Assembly (NCBI GenBank): GCA_963823515.1
Contig: CAWGMB010000019.1
Coordinates: forward strand, 124,001 to 188,000
Length of the DNA: 64,000 nucleotides
DNA from: Miltoncostaea sp963823515
Lineage (GTDB): Bacteria; Actinomycetota; Thermoleophilia; Miltoncostaeales; Miltoncostaeaceae
Direction: 5' to 3'
Shown here: piece after piece, positions 9,549 through 17,721 of the stretch
How positions within the stretch are numbered: the stretch's first letter is position 1
How the letters are laid out: every line of letters begins with the position of its first letter
Position numbers and translations under genes: made by a program
Notes under the pieces: generated by a model
The model's input: the letters and a program-made list of their open reading frames with translations, nothing else
Database searches by the model: none
What the model was told of the DNA's origin: nothing

Positions 9549-10439
9549 TCAGCGCATGCCCGCCAGCATCCTCCGGTAGCTGTCGAGCCGCTCCGGCGCA
9601 ACCACCCCGACCACGGCGCATCCCGCGTCCCCACTGTGGGCGCAGCCCCGGAAACGGCACCCCTCCGCGGCCCGGGCGATCTCGGGGAAGCCCGACTCGA
9701 GCGCCGCGCGGTCCATCTTGGGCAGATGGAAGGTGCGGACGCCCGCCGTATCGACGACGGCTCCGCCCGTGGGCAGGGGGATCAGGCGTGGGTCGCTGGT
9801 CGTGTGGCGCCCCGTGCGCACCTTGGCGCTCACTGCGCCCACGGCGCGCTCGACGCCGGTGAGGGCGGCCGTGATGGTCGATTTCCCCACCCCCGAGTGG
9901 CCGGCGAGGATCGCCAGCCGTCCGTCGATCATCCCCCGGATCGCATCGATCAGTTCGGGCTGCGTGGCGACGCCGATGAGCACGTCGTGGCCGAGGGCGC
10001 GGTACGGGGCGAGCATGCGCCCGAGCTCGGCCGGATCGTGCGGCAGGTCGGTCTTGGTGATGACGATGGAGGCGTCGAGGCCGCCGATGGTCGCCGCGAC
10101 GAGGTAACGGTCGATCAGTCGCGGATGGAGCGGGGGCTCGACCACCGCGGCGACGATCACCACGAGATCAGCGTTCGCCACGATCGGCCGGGGGCGGCCC
10201 TCAGGACCGTCGCCGCGCTCGAGGACCGTCCGGCGCGGCTCGACTCCGACGATGGTCGCCGTCTCCTGCGAGTCGTGGCGGAGCCGCACGCGGTCGCCCG
10301 CCACCGCCGGCCCTCCCGGCACGCGGGGCGTCAGGCGCACCTCGCGCTCGCGCCCGTCGTCCAGCACCGTGACCGACGGGCCCGCCACCCGGACGACGAC
10401 GGCCTCCGTGTCGGAGGCCGTCGTGTCAGCCGGGGTCAC
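9549..10439 (-). CDS. rsgA: Ribosome small-subunit-dependent GTPase RsgA
   Basis: RsgA is a circularly permuted GTPase that binds the 30S subunit late in maturation. The 296-residue product has the OB fold first (about 10-75), then G4 (TKTD) before G1 (GHSGVGKST) and G3 (DTAG), the permuted order diagnostic of RsgA/YjeQ. A C-terminal zinc site is present (Cys and His in GCRFRGCAHSGDAGC). The start GTG 10439 overlaps the pyrE stop by four bases (GTGA). A longer upstream frame exists but is the out-of-frame shadow of pyrE. rsgA is therefore the last gene of a zinc-ribbon/pyrE/rsgA operon. Confidence 0.95.
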   Translation of the reverse strand: MTPADTTASDTEAVVVRVAGPSVTVLDDGREREVRLTPRVPGGPAVAGDRVRLRHDSQETATIVGVEPRRTVLERGDGPEGRPRPIVANADLVVIVAAVVEPPLHPRLIDRYLVAATIGGLDASIVITKTDLPHDPAELGRMLAPYRALGHDVLIGVATQPELIDAIRGMIDGRLAILAGHSGVGKSTITAALTGVERAVGAVSAKVRTGRHTTSDPRLIPLPTGGAVVDTAGVRTFHLPKMDRAALESGFPEIARAAEGCRFRGCAHSGDAGCAVVGVVAPERLDSYRRMLAGMR

Positions 10440-11017
10440 GCCCCCGAGGGCCCCGCCTCGAGGAGCTCCTGAGCGGTGAAGAGTGCGTGCAGCGGCGCGC
10501 CGTCGAGCGCCGCCTCGGCCGTCTCGCGTCCGCCCTCGCCACGGTCGATGACGACGGCGGCCGACACCACCACGCCGCCTGCCTGGCGGGCCTTCTCGAC
10601 GGCCGCGACCAGCGAGCCCCCCGAGGTGAGGACATCGTCGACCACCGCCACCGGGGTGCCCTCCTCGATGAAGGGGCCCTCGATCCACTGCTGGAGGCCG
10701 TGCTTCTTGGCCTCCTTGCGCACGAAGAAGCCCGTGACGCGCTCGCCGGCGGCCCAAGCGGTGGCGCTGACCGCGCACACCAGCGGGTCGGCGCCGAGGG
10801 TCAGGCCGCCCACGGCCCGCGGGGAGCTGGGCGCCAGGTCGTGCCACATCAGCTCGGCGGCGAGCGCGGCGCCCTCGGGATCGAGCAGAACCTGGCGGGC
10901 GTCGAAGTAGTACGACGAGCGCCGGCCGGACGACAGCACGACCGACTCGCGCACGAGAGCGCGCTCGCGCAGCAGGGTGGTCAGCCGGGCACGGGAATCG
11001 GAGGTCGCGGTGGGCAC
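10436..11017 (-). CDS. pyrE: Orotate phosphoribosyltransferase
   Basis: The enzyme converts orotate and PRPP to orotidine 5'-monophosphate in pyrimidine synthesis. It has 193 residues. The PRPP-binding motif is VAVVDDVLTSGGS (about residues 122-134), and the substrate loop contains the RKEAKKHG segment with conserved lysines. The N-terminal SSGRRSSYYFDAR segment matches bacterial PyrE. It is coupled to rsgA by a 4-bp overlap and lies 34 bp after a small zinc-ribbon gene on the same strand. No other pyr gene is nearby. Confidence 0.96.
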   Translation of the reverse strand: MPTATSDSRARLTTLLRERALVRESVVLSSGRRSSYYFDARQVLLDPEGAALAAELMWHDLAPSSPRAVGGLTLGADPLVCAVSATAWAAGERVTGFFVRKEAKKHGLQQWIEGPFIEEGTPVAVVDDVLTSGGSLVAAVEKARQAGGVVVSAAVVIDRGEGGRETAEAALDGAPLHALFTAQELLEAGPSGA

Positions 11018-11051
11018 CGCGGCACTCTACCCCGCCCGGCCGGCGGCGGGG

Positions 11052-11249
11052 TCAGGCGGTGGGGGCTCTCCGGCCGGTGCCCTTGCAACAGGAACAGACG
11101 ACGGGGAGGTACACGTGCTCCGCCTGGCAGTCGAGGGCCTCCAGGTACTTCCCGGCGCCGAAGCACCATCCACAGAGGTCCGGCGCCGACGTCGCGGGGG
11201 GGCCCGTCGCGCTGGTCGAGCGGAGCGTGGGGTCGATGGACCCGGACAT
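11052..11249 (-). CDS. Small zinc-ribbon (CxxC...CxxC) protein
   Basis: From ATG 11249 (AAGGTAG upstream) the product is 65 residues. It contains CGWC followed about 20 residues later by CSCC and then KGTGR, reminiscent of the DnaJ-type CxxCxGxG zinc modules: two pairs of cysteines, an intervening Tyr/Leu-rich hairpin, and glycines after the second pair. It probably binds one zinc ion. A longer start at 11357 would add a region without recognisable features. It sits just upstream of pyrE on the same strand. No specific function can be assigned. Confidence 0.6.
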   Translation of the reverse strand: MSGSIDPTLRSTSATGPPATSAPDLCGWCFGAGKYLEALDCQAEHVYLPVVCSCCKGTGRRAPTA

Positions 11250-11376
11250 GCCGCTACCTTTCATGGGGGCCTGGGACTGGCCCAGTGCCTTCCCATCGGC
11301 TCGCCGGGAGCAAACACGAGACCCGTCGCATCCCCCGAATGGGTGAATTGCCTGCAATTGTGAGGAGAGTCAGAGG

Positions 11377-11652
11377 ATGATCGAGGTCCGGCCGGAGGCG
11401 ACTCCCAACCCGAACGCCATCAAGTTCACCCTCGACCGGCCGTCGACGGAGGGCAGGGCGCAGACCTTCCGGGCGGGCAGCGACCCGGCCGAGTCGCCGT
11501 TGGGGGCACGGATCTTCGCGCTCGACGGCGTGACCAACGTCTTCATGACGGCCAACTTCGTCAGCGTGACGAAGGAGGACGACATCGACTGGCAGGAGCT
11601 GGCGCCGCTGGTCGTCGCGGAGCTCGAGGCCCACTTCGGAGACGGTGCATGA
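11377..11652 (+). CDS. Nfu/NifU N-terminal domain protein
   Basis: The 91-residue protein consists of the Nfu_N (scaffold protein Nfu/NifU N-terminal) domain: PNPNAIKFTLDRP near the N-terminus, then IFALDGVTNVFMTANFVSVTKE. The domain occurs with iron-sulfur scaffold proteins, but the catalytic CxxC NifU C-terminal domain is absent, so a regulatory or partner role in Fe-S assembly is an inference. AGAGG precedes the ATG. The next gene starts inside its stop codon (ATGA), so they form an operon. Confidence 0.88.
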   Translation: MIEVRPEATPNPNAIKFTLDRPSTEGRAQTFRAGSDPAESPLGARIFALDGVTNVFMTANFVSVTKEDDIDWQELAPLVVAELEAHFGDGA

Positions 11653-11885
11653 GCCCGACCGGTGTCATCTTCTCGTACCTGATCGGCCTGATCTTCGCCG
11701 TCGGCGGCGTGCTCTTCCTGATCGGCCTCGACGACAACCGCTTCCTGTACGGCATCCCCTACCTGCTGATCGGCCTCGTGATCATCGGCGGCGTGGCGAG
11801 CAGTCAGCGCCGCATGAAGCGCAAGGCGGAGCAGTCCGGTGACGGCGGCCCCCCCTCGGGGCACGGCCGCAAGAACCCCTACTGA
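11649..11885 (+). CDS. Small two-TM membrane protein
   Basis: This 78-residue protein overlaps the Nfu-N gene by four bases (ATGA) and is surely co-translated with it. Two hydrophobic helices (about 5-26 and 33-51) are joined by a short acidic turn (GLDDNRF). A basic, polar C-terminus (RRMKRKAE) should lie in the cytoplasm. No family is recognised. A strong convergent-type terminator follows. Confidence 0.75.
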   Translation: MSPTGVIFSYLIGLIFAVGGVLFLIGLDDNRFLYGIPYLLIGLVIIGGVASSQRRMKRKAEQSGDGGPPSGHGRKNPY

Positions 11886-11896
11886 TCCCGGGCTCC

Positions 11897-11941
11897 GGCT
11901 GAGGACCCCCCCCGCCGTCCACGACGGGGGGGTCCTCAGCC
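11897..11941. terminator. Bidirectional terminator between convergent genes
   Basis: GGCTGAGGA plus a C-run pairs with a G-run plus TCCTCAGCC, giving a stem of about 16 bp and a loop of about 12 bases. It lies in the 66-bp gap between the rightward membrane-protein gene and the leftward trpB-like gene, so it can serve both strands. Confidence 0.85.
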
Positions 11942-11951
11942 TGGATCCGGG

Positions 11952-13316
11952 TCAGGGCAGGGCGGGCAGGCCCTCGAGCTCGGCGGCGGCAAGGTCGAGT
12001 TCGCCCTGGGGCAGGTCGTAGTCGACCATCTCCCCGGAGAGGTACGCGTCGTAGGCGGCCATGTCGAAGTTGCCGTGCCCGCAGAGGTTGAACAGGATCG
12101 TGCGCTCCACGCCCTCCTCGCGGGCCCGCTCGACCTCCTCGACGACCGCCCGGAGCGCGTGCGAGGGCTCGGGCGCCGGGATGATGCCCTCGGTGCGGGC
12201 GAAGCGCACGGCCTCGGCGAAGCACTCGCTCTGCCGGTAGGCGCGCGCCTCCACCAGCCCGGTGTGCACCAGGTGCGAGACCAGCGGCGCCATGCCGTGG
12301 TAGCGAAGGCCCCCTGAGTGGATCGCCGGCGGCACGAAGCCGTGCCCGAGGGTGTGCATCGCCAGCAGCGGCGCGGTCTTGGCCGTGTCGCCGAAGTCGT
12401 AGCCGTAGTGGCCGCGGGTGAGCGTGGGGCACGCGGCCGGCTCGGCGGCCACGATGCGGATGTCCCTGCCCGACGCCTTGTCGGCGAGGAAGGGGAAGAC
12501 GAGGCCGGCGAAGTTGGAACCCCCGCCGACGCAGCCGACGATCACGTCGGGCTCGGCGCCCGCCATCGCCAGCTGCTCGCGCGCCTCCTGCCCGACGATC
12601 GTCTGGTGCAGCAGCACGTGGTTGAGCACGCTGCCGAGGGCATACTTGGTGTCGTCGCGCGTCGCCGCGTCCTCGACCGCCTCGCTGATCGCGATGCCGA
12701 GGCTGCCGGTGCTGTCGGGCGTGGCCTCCAGGATGCCGCGCCCGGCGTTCGTGTCCGGCGACGGGCTCGCCACGACGTCCGCGCCCCAGGTGCGGATCAT
12801 CGAGCGCCGGTAGGGCTTCTGGTCGTACGAGGCCCGCACCATGTAGACCTTGCACTCCATCTCGAAGAGACGGCACGCGAACGACAGCGCGGAGCCCCAC
12901 TGGCCGGCGCCGGTCTCGGTGGAGAGCCGGGTGACCCCCTCCTCGCGGTTGTAGTACGCCTGGGGCACCGAGGTGTTGGTCTTGTGGCTGCCCGAGGGGC
13001 TGACCCCCTCGTACTTGTAGAAGATCTTGCACGTCGTCCCGAGAGCGGCCTCGAGGCCGAGCGCGCGGTAGAGGGGCGTCGGGCGCCACATCGAGTAGAT
13101 CGCGCGCACCGGATCGGGGATCGGGATCCACCGCTCCGCGCTGACCTCCTGCATGATCAGCCCCATCGGGAAGATCGGCGAGAGGTCGTCGGGGCCGATC
13201 GGCTGCCCGGTGCCCGGGTTGAGCGGCGGCGGTGGAAGCGAGGGCAGGTCGGCGGCCACGTTGTACCACCGGCGCGGGATCGCGTCCTCGTTAAGCAGAT
13301 ACCGGCGCTGGGTCAT
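11952..13316 (-). CDS. TrpB-like PLP-dependent enzyme (TrpB2 type)
   Basis: The 454-residue protein belongs to the fold-type II PLP family close to the tryptophan synthase beta chain. The PLP lysine is Lys112 in SGSHKTNTS, and the phosphate loop is GCVGGGSNFAG. The long N-terminal extension and the RPTPLYRA segment mark the TrpB2 group, which usually works without TrpA and makes tryptophan from indole and serine. No trpA or other trp gene is nearby, consistent with TrpB2 rather than canonical TrpB1. ATG 13316 is the only good start. It stands alone between a terminator and the sensor kinase gene. Confidence 0.92.
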   Translation of the reverse strand: MTQRRYLLNEDAIPRRWYNVAADLPSLPPPPLNPGTGQPIGPDDLSPIFPMGLIMQEVSAERWIPIPDPVRAIYSMWRPTPLYRALGLEAALGTTCKIFYKYEGVSPSGSHKTNTSVPQAYYNREEGVTRLSTETGAGQWGSALSFACRLFEMECKVYMVRASYDQKPYRRSMIRTWGADVVASPSPDTNAGRGILEATPDSTGSLGIAISEAVEDAATRDDTKYALGSVLNHVLLHQTIVGQEAREQLAMAGAEPDVIVGCVGGGSNFAGLVFPFLADKASGRDIRIVAAEPAACPTLTRGHYGYDFGDTAKTAPLLAMHTLGHGFVPPAIHSGGLRYHGMAPLVSHLVHTGLVEARAYRQSECFAEAVRFARTEGIIPAPEPSHALRAVVEEVERAREEGVERTILFNLCGHGNFDMAAYDAYLSGEMVDYDLPQGELDLAAAELEGLPALP

Positions 13317-13340
13317 GTGACCACCCCTTTTCGCTGACTG

Positions 13341-14684
13341 CTAGATCGGCTCCGAGCCTACTCTGGCGCGCCGGTCCGGAGCGACGGAGGAGGCGGGTAG
13401 CCAGAGGGTGAAGACCGACCCCTCTCCCACGCGGCTCTCCACGCTCACACGGCCCCCGAGGAGCGCCGCCAGGCGGCGCACGATCGACAGGCCGAGGCCC
13501 GACCCCCCCGCGGTGCGGTCACGGCCGGGCTGCACGCGGTAGAGCCGGTCGAAGATGAAGGGCAGGTGCTCGTCGGGGATGCCCGCGCCGGTGTCGCCGA
13601 CCGCGATGCCGGCCTCGCCCGGCGCCGTCCGGGTCTCCAGCCGGATCGTGCCTCCGGCCGGCGTCGCCGCGATCGCGTTCGACACCAGGTTGGTCAGGAT
13701 CGTGTCCACGTGAGCAGGGTCGGCGATCGCGTCGAGCGAGCCCCCGGGGCCCTCCAGGGCGACGCCCTTGACGTGCGCGTCCAGGCCGAGCCGCGCCGCG
13801 GCCTCGCGCCCGGCCGCCGCGAGGTCGACCCGCTCCGCGTTCACCGGCGGGTCGAGGTCGAGCCATGTGAGGTGCTGGAGGTCGCGCACCAGCTCGCGCA
13901 GCCGCGCCGCCTCCGCGCGGATGAACTCGGCCGACTCGGCGCGGTCCTCGTCGCTGCGGGCCGTCCCGTCCTGAAGGGCCGTGGCGAAGCCCTCGATCGC
14001 CGTGACCGGGGTGCGCAGCTCGTGGGCGACGTCGGCGAGGAACTCGCGCTGGCGCGCGTCGGCCGACTCGAGGCGGGCGGTCATGCGGTTGAAGGCCTGC
14101 GCCAGGCGCCCGAGCTCGTCGTCGCTCTCGGGGGCGCGCACGTCGAAGCGCCCCTGGGCCACCGCCTCGGCCCCGTCGGCGAGGGCGCCCACCGAACGCC
14201 GGAGCCGCGCCCCGACGCCGCCGGCCAGCAGCCAGATCAGCGCGCCCGTGCCCACGAGCCCGGCGGCGACGAGGGCGACGAAGGCCCAGTCGGAGAAGAG
14301 TCCCGCGGACGGGTCCGGCCGCTCCAGAAGCACCTTCACCGGACCACGCGTGGCGGTCGCCGACGCCTCCAGGTCCGACACGGGGATGTTCCAGTGCACG
14401 ACCTCGCCCGAGACCGAGACCACCAGCCGCGCGTCCCCGATGAAGCGCTCGGCCGAGCGGGCCGTGGAGGCCGCGTTCGGAAGCCCCCCGCGGACCACCG
14501 CCTGCGCGATCGAGTCGGCCTGCTGATTGAGCGCCGCCTCCACCTCCGAGCGCGAGCGCTGCTGCACGAAGGAGACGAACACGAGCTGGACGGCGACGAA
14601 GACCGCGACGAGCGCGATCGCGATGGCCAGGGCGACGCGGGCCTGGATGCTGCGGGGGCGCAGGCGCTGGAGCGCGGGGATCAC
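13341..14684 (-). CDS. Sensor histidine kinase (HAMP, HisKA, HATPase)
   Basis: This 447-residue membrane kinase has TM1 at about 17-40, an extracytoplasmic sensor region 41-131, TM2 at about 132-156, HAMP 157-208, HisKA with phospho-acceptor His221 in DVAHELRTPV, and an ATPase domain with N-box LVSNAIAATP, G1 DTGAGIPD and G2 GGSGLGLSI. The sensor domain is short (about 90 residues) and has no recognisable fold, so the signal is unknown. The start overlaps the response-regulator stop by four bases, so the pair is translationally coupled. Confidence 0.96.
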   Translation of the reverse strand: MIPALQRLRPRSIQARVALAIAIALVAVFVAVQLVFVSFVQQRSRSEVEAALNQQADSIAQAVVRGGLPNAASTARSAERFIGDARLVVSVSGEVVHWNIPVSDLEASATATRGPVKVLLERPDPSAGLFSDWAFVALVAAGLVGTGALIWLLAGGVGARLRRSVGALADGAEAVAQGRFDVRAPESDDELGRLAQAFNRMTARLESADARQREFLADVAHELRTPVTAIEGFATALQDGTARSDEDRAESAEFIRAEAARLRELVRDLQHLTWLDLDPPVNAERVDLAAAGREAAARLGLDAHVKGVALEGPGGSLDAIADPAHVDTILTNLVSNAIAATPAGGTIRLETRTAPGEAGIAVGDTGAGIPDEHLPFIFDRLYRVQPGRDRTAGGSGLGLSIVRRLAALLGGRVSVESRVGEGSVFTLWLPASSVAPDRRARVGSEPI

Positions 14685-15364
14685 GACGGGGCGGGCTCCA
14701 GGCGGTAGCCGACGCCCCGCACGGCCACGATGCCGATGTCCTCCCCGAGCTTGCGGCGCAGGTTCGCGACGTGCACGTCAACCGTCTTGCCGCCCACCGC
14801 CGACTGGTAGCCCCAGACCTTCTCCAGCAGCCGGTCGCGGGTGTAGACGACGCGCGGGTGCGAGGCGAGCTCGGCGAGCAGATCGAACTCGAGGCGCGTC
14901 AGCTCCACCTCACGGCCGTCGACCGTCACCCGGCGGCTGCTCGGCTCCAGCTGGGCGGGGCCGGCGTGCAGGATGCGATGCGGGTCGGGCGGAGCGCTCA
15001 CGCGGCGCAGGACGGCCTTGACCCGCGCCACCACCTCGACCGGCGAGAACGGCTTGACCACGTAGTCGTCGGCGCCGAGCTCGAGTCCCGTGATCCGGTT
15101 GGCCTCGTCGCTGCGCGCGGTGATCATGATCACCGGGAGCGACCCGATCTCGCGCAGCCGCCGGCACACCTCGTAGCCGTCCATCTCGGGGAGCATCAGG
15201 TCGAGCAGCACCAGGTCGATGCCGCCGCGGCGCACCTGCTCGAGCGCCTGCTCGCCGTCGGGCGCCTCGGCCACCGTGAAGCCCGCGTCGGTCAGGTACA
15301 TGCGCAACAGCCGGCGGATCGCCCGCTCGTCGTCCACGACAAGGACGTGGCCGCGGCTCGCCAT
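14681..15364 (-). CDS. OmpR/PhoB-family response regulator
   Basis: The receiver domain (about 6-120) has the acidic pair Asp11/Asp12, phospho-acceptor Asp55 in LVLLDLMLP, a Thr in IMITARSDE, and the conserved Lys in YVVKPFSP. The C-terminal winged helix (about 130-225) has the wing segment VHVANLRRKLGED and VRGVGYRLE. It is the DNA-binding partner of the sensor kinase encoded immediately downstream. The target genes are not evident. A 184-bp gap before the tRNA gene must hold its promoter. Confidence 0.97.
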   Translation of the reverse strand: MASRGHVLVVDDERAIRRLLRMYLTDAGFTVAEAPDGEQALEQVRRGGIDLVLLDLMLPEMDGYEVCRRLREIGSLPVIMITARSDEANRITGLELGADDYVVKPFSPVEVVARVKAVLRRVSAPPDPHRILHAGPAQLEPSSRRVTVDGREVELTRLEFDLLAELASHPRVVYTRDRLLEKVWGYQSAVGGKTVDVHVANLRRKLGEDIGIVAVRGVGYRLEPAPS

Positions 15365-15548
15365 CGCTCAGGCGGCGGGTGGGATGGCACGGGCGGCGCG
15401 ACCCGCGGCGGCCACCGGCGGGGCCACGATCGGCACGGCGATGAGCGAGCGGCGCATCCCGATGATGATAGTCGGCGGGGCGCCGAGGCTTGAATCGATC
15501 CGTGGGGGCCCCTAGCGTTCACGGACCCTCCGGCACGCCGGAGGCGGC

Positions 15549-15621
15549 GGCGGGATAGCTCAGTTGGTAGAGCACACGACTGAAAATCGTGGTGTCCCCA
15601 GTTCGAATCTGGGTCCCGCCA
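15549..15621 (+). tRNA. tRNA-Phe (GAA)
   Basis: A complete cloverleaf can be drawn. Acceptor stem GGCGGGA (15549-15555) pairs with TCCCGCC (15614-15620), with discriminator A. The D arm is GCTC-AGTTGGTA-GAGC. The anticodon stem CACGA/TCGTG holds loop CTGAAAA with anticodon GAA at 15582-15584. The T arm is CCCAG-TTCGAAT-CTGGG. The 3' CCA is not encoded (TCA follows). Confidence 0.98.
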
Positions 15622-15701
15622 TCAGCAGATCGGCACGCTCCGTGGGATCATCCGCCCCGGCGCCCGGTTCCGGCGCGGAAACCCATGAGGCGGGGCAGCC
15701 G

Positions 15702-16046
15702 ATGGCCGATCCGACGAGCACCGACCCGGACAAGTACTCCGTGGTCTTCGAGAACGACCGCGTGAGAGTGCTGGAGTACCGCGACCTGCCCGGCGGACGC
15801 ACCCGTCCGCACGACCACCCGGACAGCGTGATGGTCACCCTGACCGGCTTCCAGCGGCGGCTGAGCGTCGGTGGGGCGACGCGCGACGTCGCCTTGGAGT
15901 CCGGACAGGTGCGGTGGCTCGACGCCCAGACGCACGTCGGCGAGAACATCGGCGAGACACCGACTCGCGTTGTCTTCGTCGAGTTGAAGGAGCCGCGCCC
16001 GGCGGGTGCGGGCGGCGGACCCCCGACGCTCGGCCCGAGCGAGTAG
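15702..16046 (+). CDS. Small cupin-fold protein
   Basis: The 114-residue protein starts at ATG 15702; the open frame extends back through the tRNA gene, which cannot be coding. A single cupin barrel is suggested by DRVRVLEYRDLPGGRTRPHDHPDSVMVTL with the metal-type motif HDHPD, and later strands with GQVRWLDAQTHVGENIG. Such short cupins often bind a metal through the two histidines. It is followed 12 bp later by an MBL-fold gene in the same direction. Catalytic role unknown. Confidence 0.8.
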   Translation: MADPTSTDPDKYSVVFENDRVRVLEYRDLPGGRTRPHDHPDSVMVTLTGFQRRLSVGGATRDVALESGQVRWLDAQTHVGENIGETPTRVVFVELKEPRPAGAGGGPPTLGPSE

Positions 16047-16058
16047 GCGGGGACGCGG

Positions 16059-16685
16059 ATGGAAGAGATCCTGCCCGGACTCTGGCACTGGACCACCGTC
16101 CAGGAGCGCTGGGGCATCGAGATCAGCTCGTACCTGCTCGCCGCCGAACGGGTCGTCATCGATCCACGGGTGCCGCCCGAGGGCCTCGACGCTCTCGCCA
16201 TGGAAGGCGGGCCGGTCGTGGCGCTCCTCACCAACCGCCACCACTACCGCGACGCGGGGCGCATCGCCGAGCGGTTCGGAACCCGCGTCCTGTGCAGCCG
16301 GCTGGGCGCCCAGGAGTTCACCCACGGTGAGGCGGTCGAGTTCTTCACGCCGGGCGACGACCTGCCGGGGGGCGTCACCTCGTTCGAGGTGGGCGGCATC
16401 TGCCCTGATGAGACCGCGCTCTTCGTCCCCGCCCACCGGGCGCTCGCCGTGGCCGACGGCCTCGTGCGGTTCCCGCCCGACGGCCCGCTCGGGTTCGTGC
16501 CGGACGGGCTGATGTTCGACCCACCGCGCACGCGGGCCCGGCTGATCGAGGCCTACGGGGCGTTGCTCGACCTCGACTTCGACACGCTGTTGCCCGCGCA
16601 CGGGCACCCGATCGTGGGCGGGGCGAAGGAGGCGGTCCGGCGGTTCGTCGCCGAGCACGGCGCCGGAGCCGCCCCCTCGTCATAG
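16059..16685 (+). CDS. MBL-fold (metallo-beta-lactamase-like) protein with degenerate metal motif
   Basis: The 208-residue protein starts MEEILPGLWHWT, has a strand ending VVIDPRVPPEG and a C-terminal LLPAHGHPIVGG, a typical MBL core. The classical HxHxDH motif is replaced by TNRHHYRDAGR, which keeps two histidines and an Asp in shifted spacing. It may bind a single metal or be non-catalytic; the final AHGH histidine is retained. It lies 12 bp after the cupin gene. Its 3' end nearly meets a convergent GYD gene. Confidence 0.8.
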   Translation: MEEILPGLWHWTTVQERWGIEISSYLLAAERVVIDPRVPPEGLDALAMEGGPVVALLTNRHHYRDAGRIAERFGTRVLCSRLGAQEFTHGEAVEFFTPGDDLPGGVTSFEVGGICPDETALFVPAHRALAVADGLVRFPPDGPLGFVPDGLMFDPPRTRARLIEAYGALLDLDFDTLLPAHGHPIVGGAKEAVRRFVAEHGAGAAPSS

Positions 16686-16692
16686 CCGCCGG

Positions 16693-17061
16693 TCAGCCGA
16701 GGGCGTCGTACTCGACCCTCCAGTCGGCCGGCGCCCCGGGCGGACGGTAGGCGCGCGACACGACGGCGGCGCGCTCCAGGGCGGAGGTCGCCTCGGCCGC
16801 GCCGAGCACCTGGAAGGTCTCCTGACGGCTCAGCCTCCCCGAGGCGCAGACCGCCGCCGAGTAGGCGGCGGCGGCCACCGCATCGGGCATCGCGTAGATC
16901 ACGAACCCGTCGTGGTGGCCGAGGGTCCAGTAGAAGGACTCCATCCGCCCGCCGGCATCCTCGATCGCGGCCTGCGCGGCCTCGGCGCGGTCGGCGGGGT
17001 TCTCCACCATCTGGCCCCACGCCTCGCCGGTGTAGCTGAAGAACGACACGTACCTGGGCAT
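16693..17061 (-). CDS. GYD domain protein
   Basis: The 122-residue protein starts MPRYVSFFSYTGEAWGQM. It includes the family segments EDAGGRMESFYWTLGHHDGFVIYAMPD and AAAAAYSAAVCASG, matching GYD-domain proteins, named for the Gly-Tyr-Asp segment and probably a ferredoxin-like small-molecule-binding fold. It ends 7 bp from the convergent MBL gene. No function is established for the family. Confidence 0.85.
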   Translation of the reverse strand: MPRYVSFFSYTGEAWGQMVENPADRAEAAQAAIEDAGGRMESFYWTLGHHDGFVIYAMPDAVAAAAYSAAVCASGRLSRQETFQVLGAAEATSALERAAVVSRAYRPPGAPADWRVEYDALG

Positions 17062-17721
17062 CGCCCGCTCCTTTGACGGTCGCCGAATGAAACGGCGCCC
17101 CGCAGCGGGCCCGGCCCCTGTCGGAGCGCTGGGGCGAGCGTATGTTCAACGGGTTCGCAACTGCACGCGTCGCGGGCGCTCGTCGGGGGTCAGGGTTCCC
17201 GGGGTGGCGCCCCCGAGGGTGGCTCCCCACCGAGGACCGGCCCCTCAGACGGGCGGACCGGTCCCGCGTCCGCCCGCCCGGCTCAGCACGCGCCCCGGCG
17301 CCGGACGGCGCTCGCTCCGCGCACGAACCGCTGGAACACGTGGCTCGCACCGAGGCTCGCGAGCCAGAAGGGATCGAACGGCGACGGGTCAACGATGCCG
17401 TCGCGCGAGCGCCCACCGGTGCAGACCCCCTCATGATGTGCGCCGACCACCCGGTACCGGCCGAGCGCATCGAGCGCATCGCCCACGGCCCTGCCCGGTA
17501 GCCCGTGCAGCACGCGCACCCCGGTGTCGGCGACCGGGCTCAGGGGTGGGGGGCGACGCCCGGCGCTCGCGCCCCCGGACTCGGCCCGGTCGAGGGTCAT
17601 GCTCGCGTCACCCCTCATTGATCCGCGCGGTCCTGCGCGGAGGTTCCGCGACGTACGAGCAGGCGTTGCGCACCAGCGCCGCGATCGGCCGGGGGCGCGC
17701 GACGGCTGAGGGGCCCCGGGG
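17062..17721. other. 660-bp stretch without a confident gene
   Basis: All frames here are Arg/Pro/Ala-rich. The least unlikely candidate is a leftward frame 17283-17600 (105 codons, starting MTLDRAESGG and ending FVRGASAVRRRGAC), but it has no recognisable domain and only a distant purine-rich site upstream. No RNA gene, repeat or terminator could be made out. Confidence 0.3.

Noticed and set aside
15564..15701. Coding sequence through the tRNA-Phe gene
   Set aside because: The tRNA structure is complete, and ATG 15702 gives a normal cupin start.
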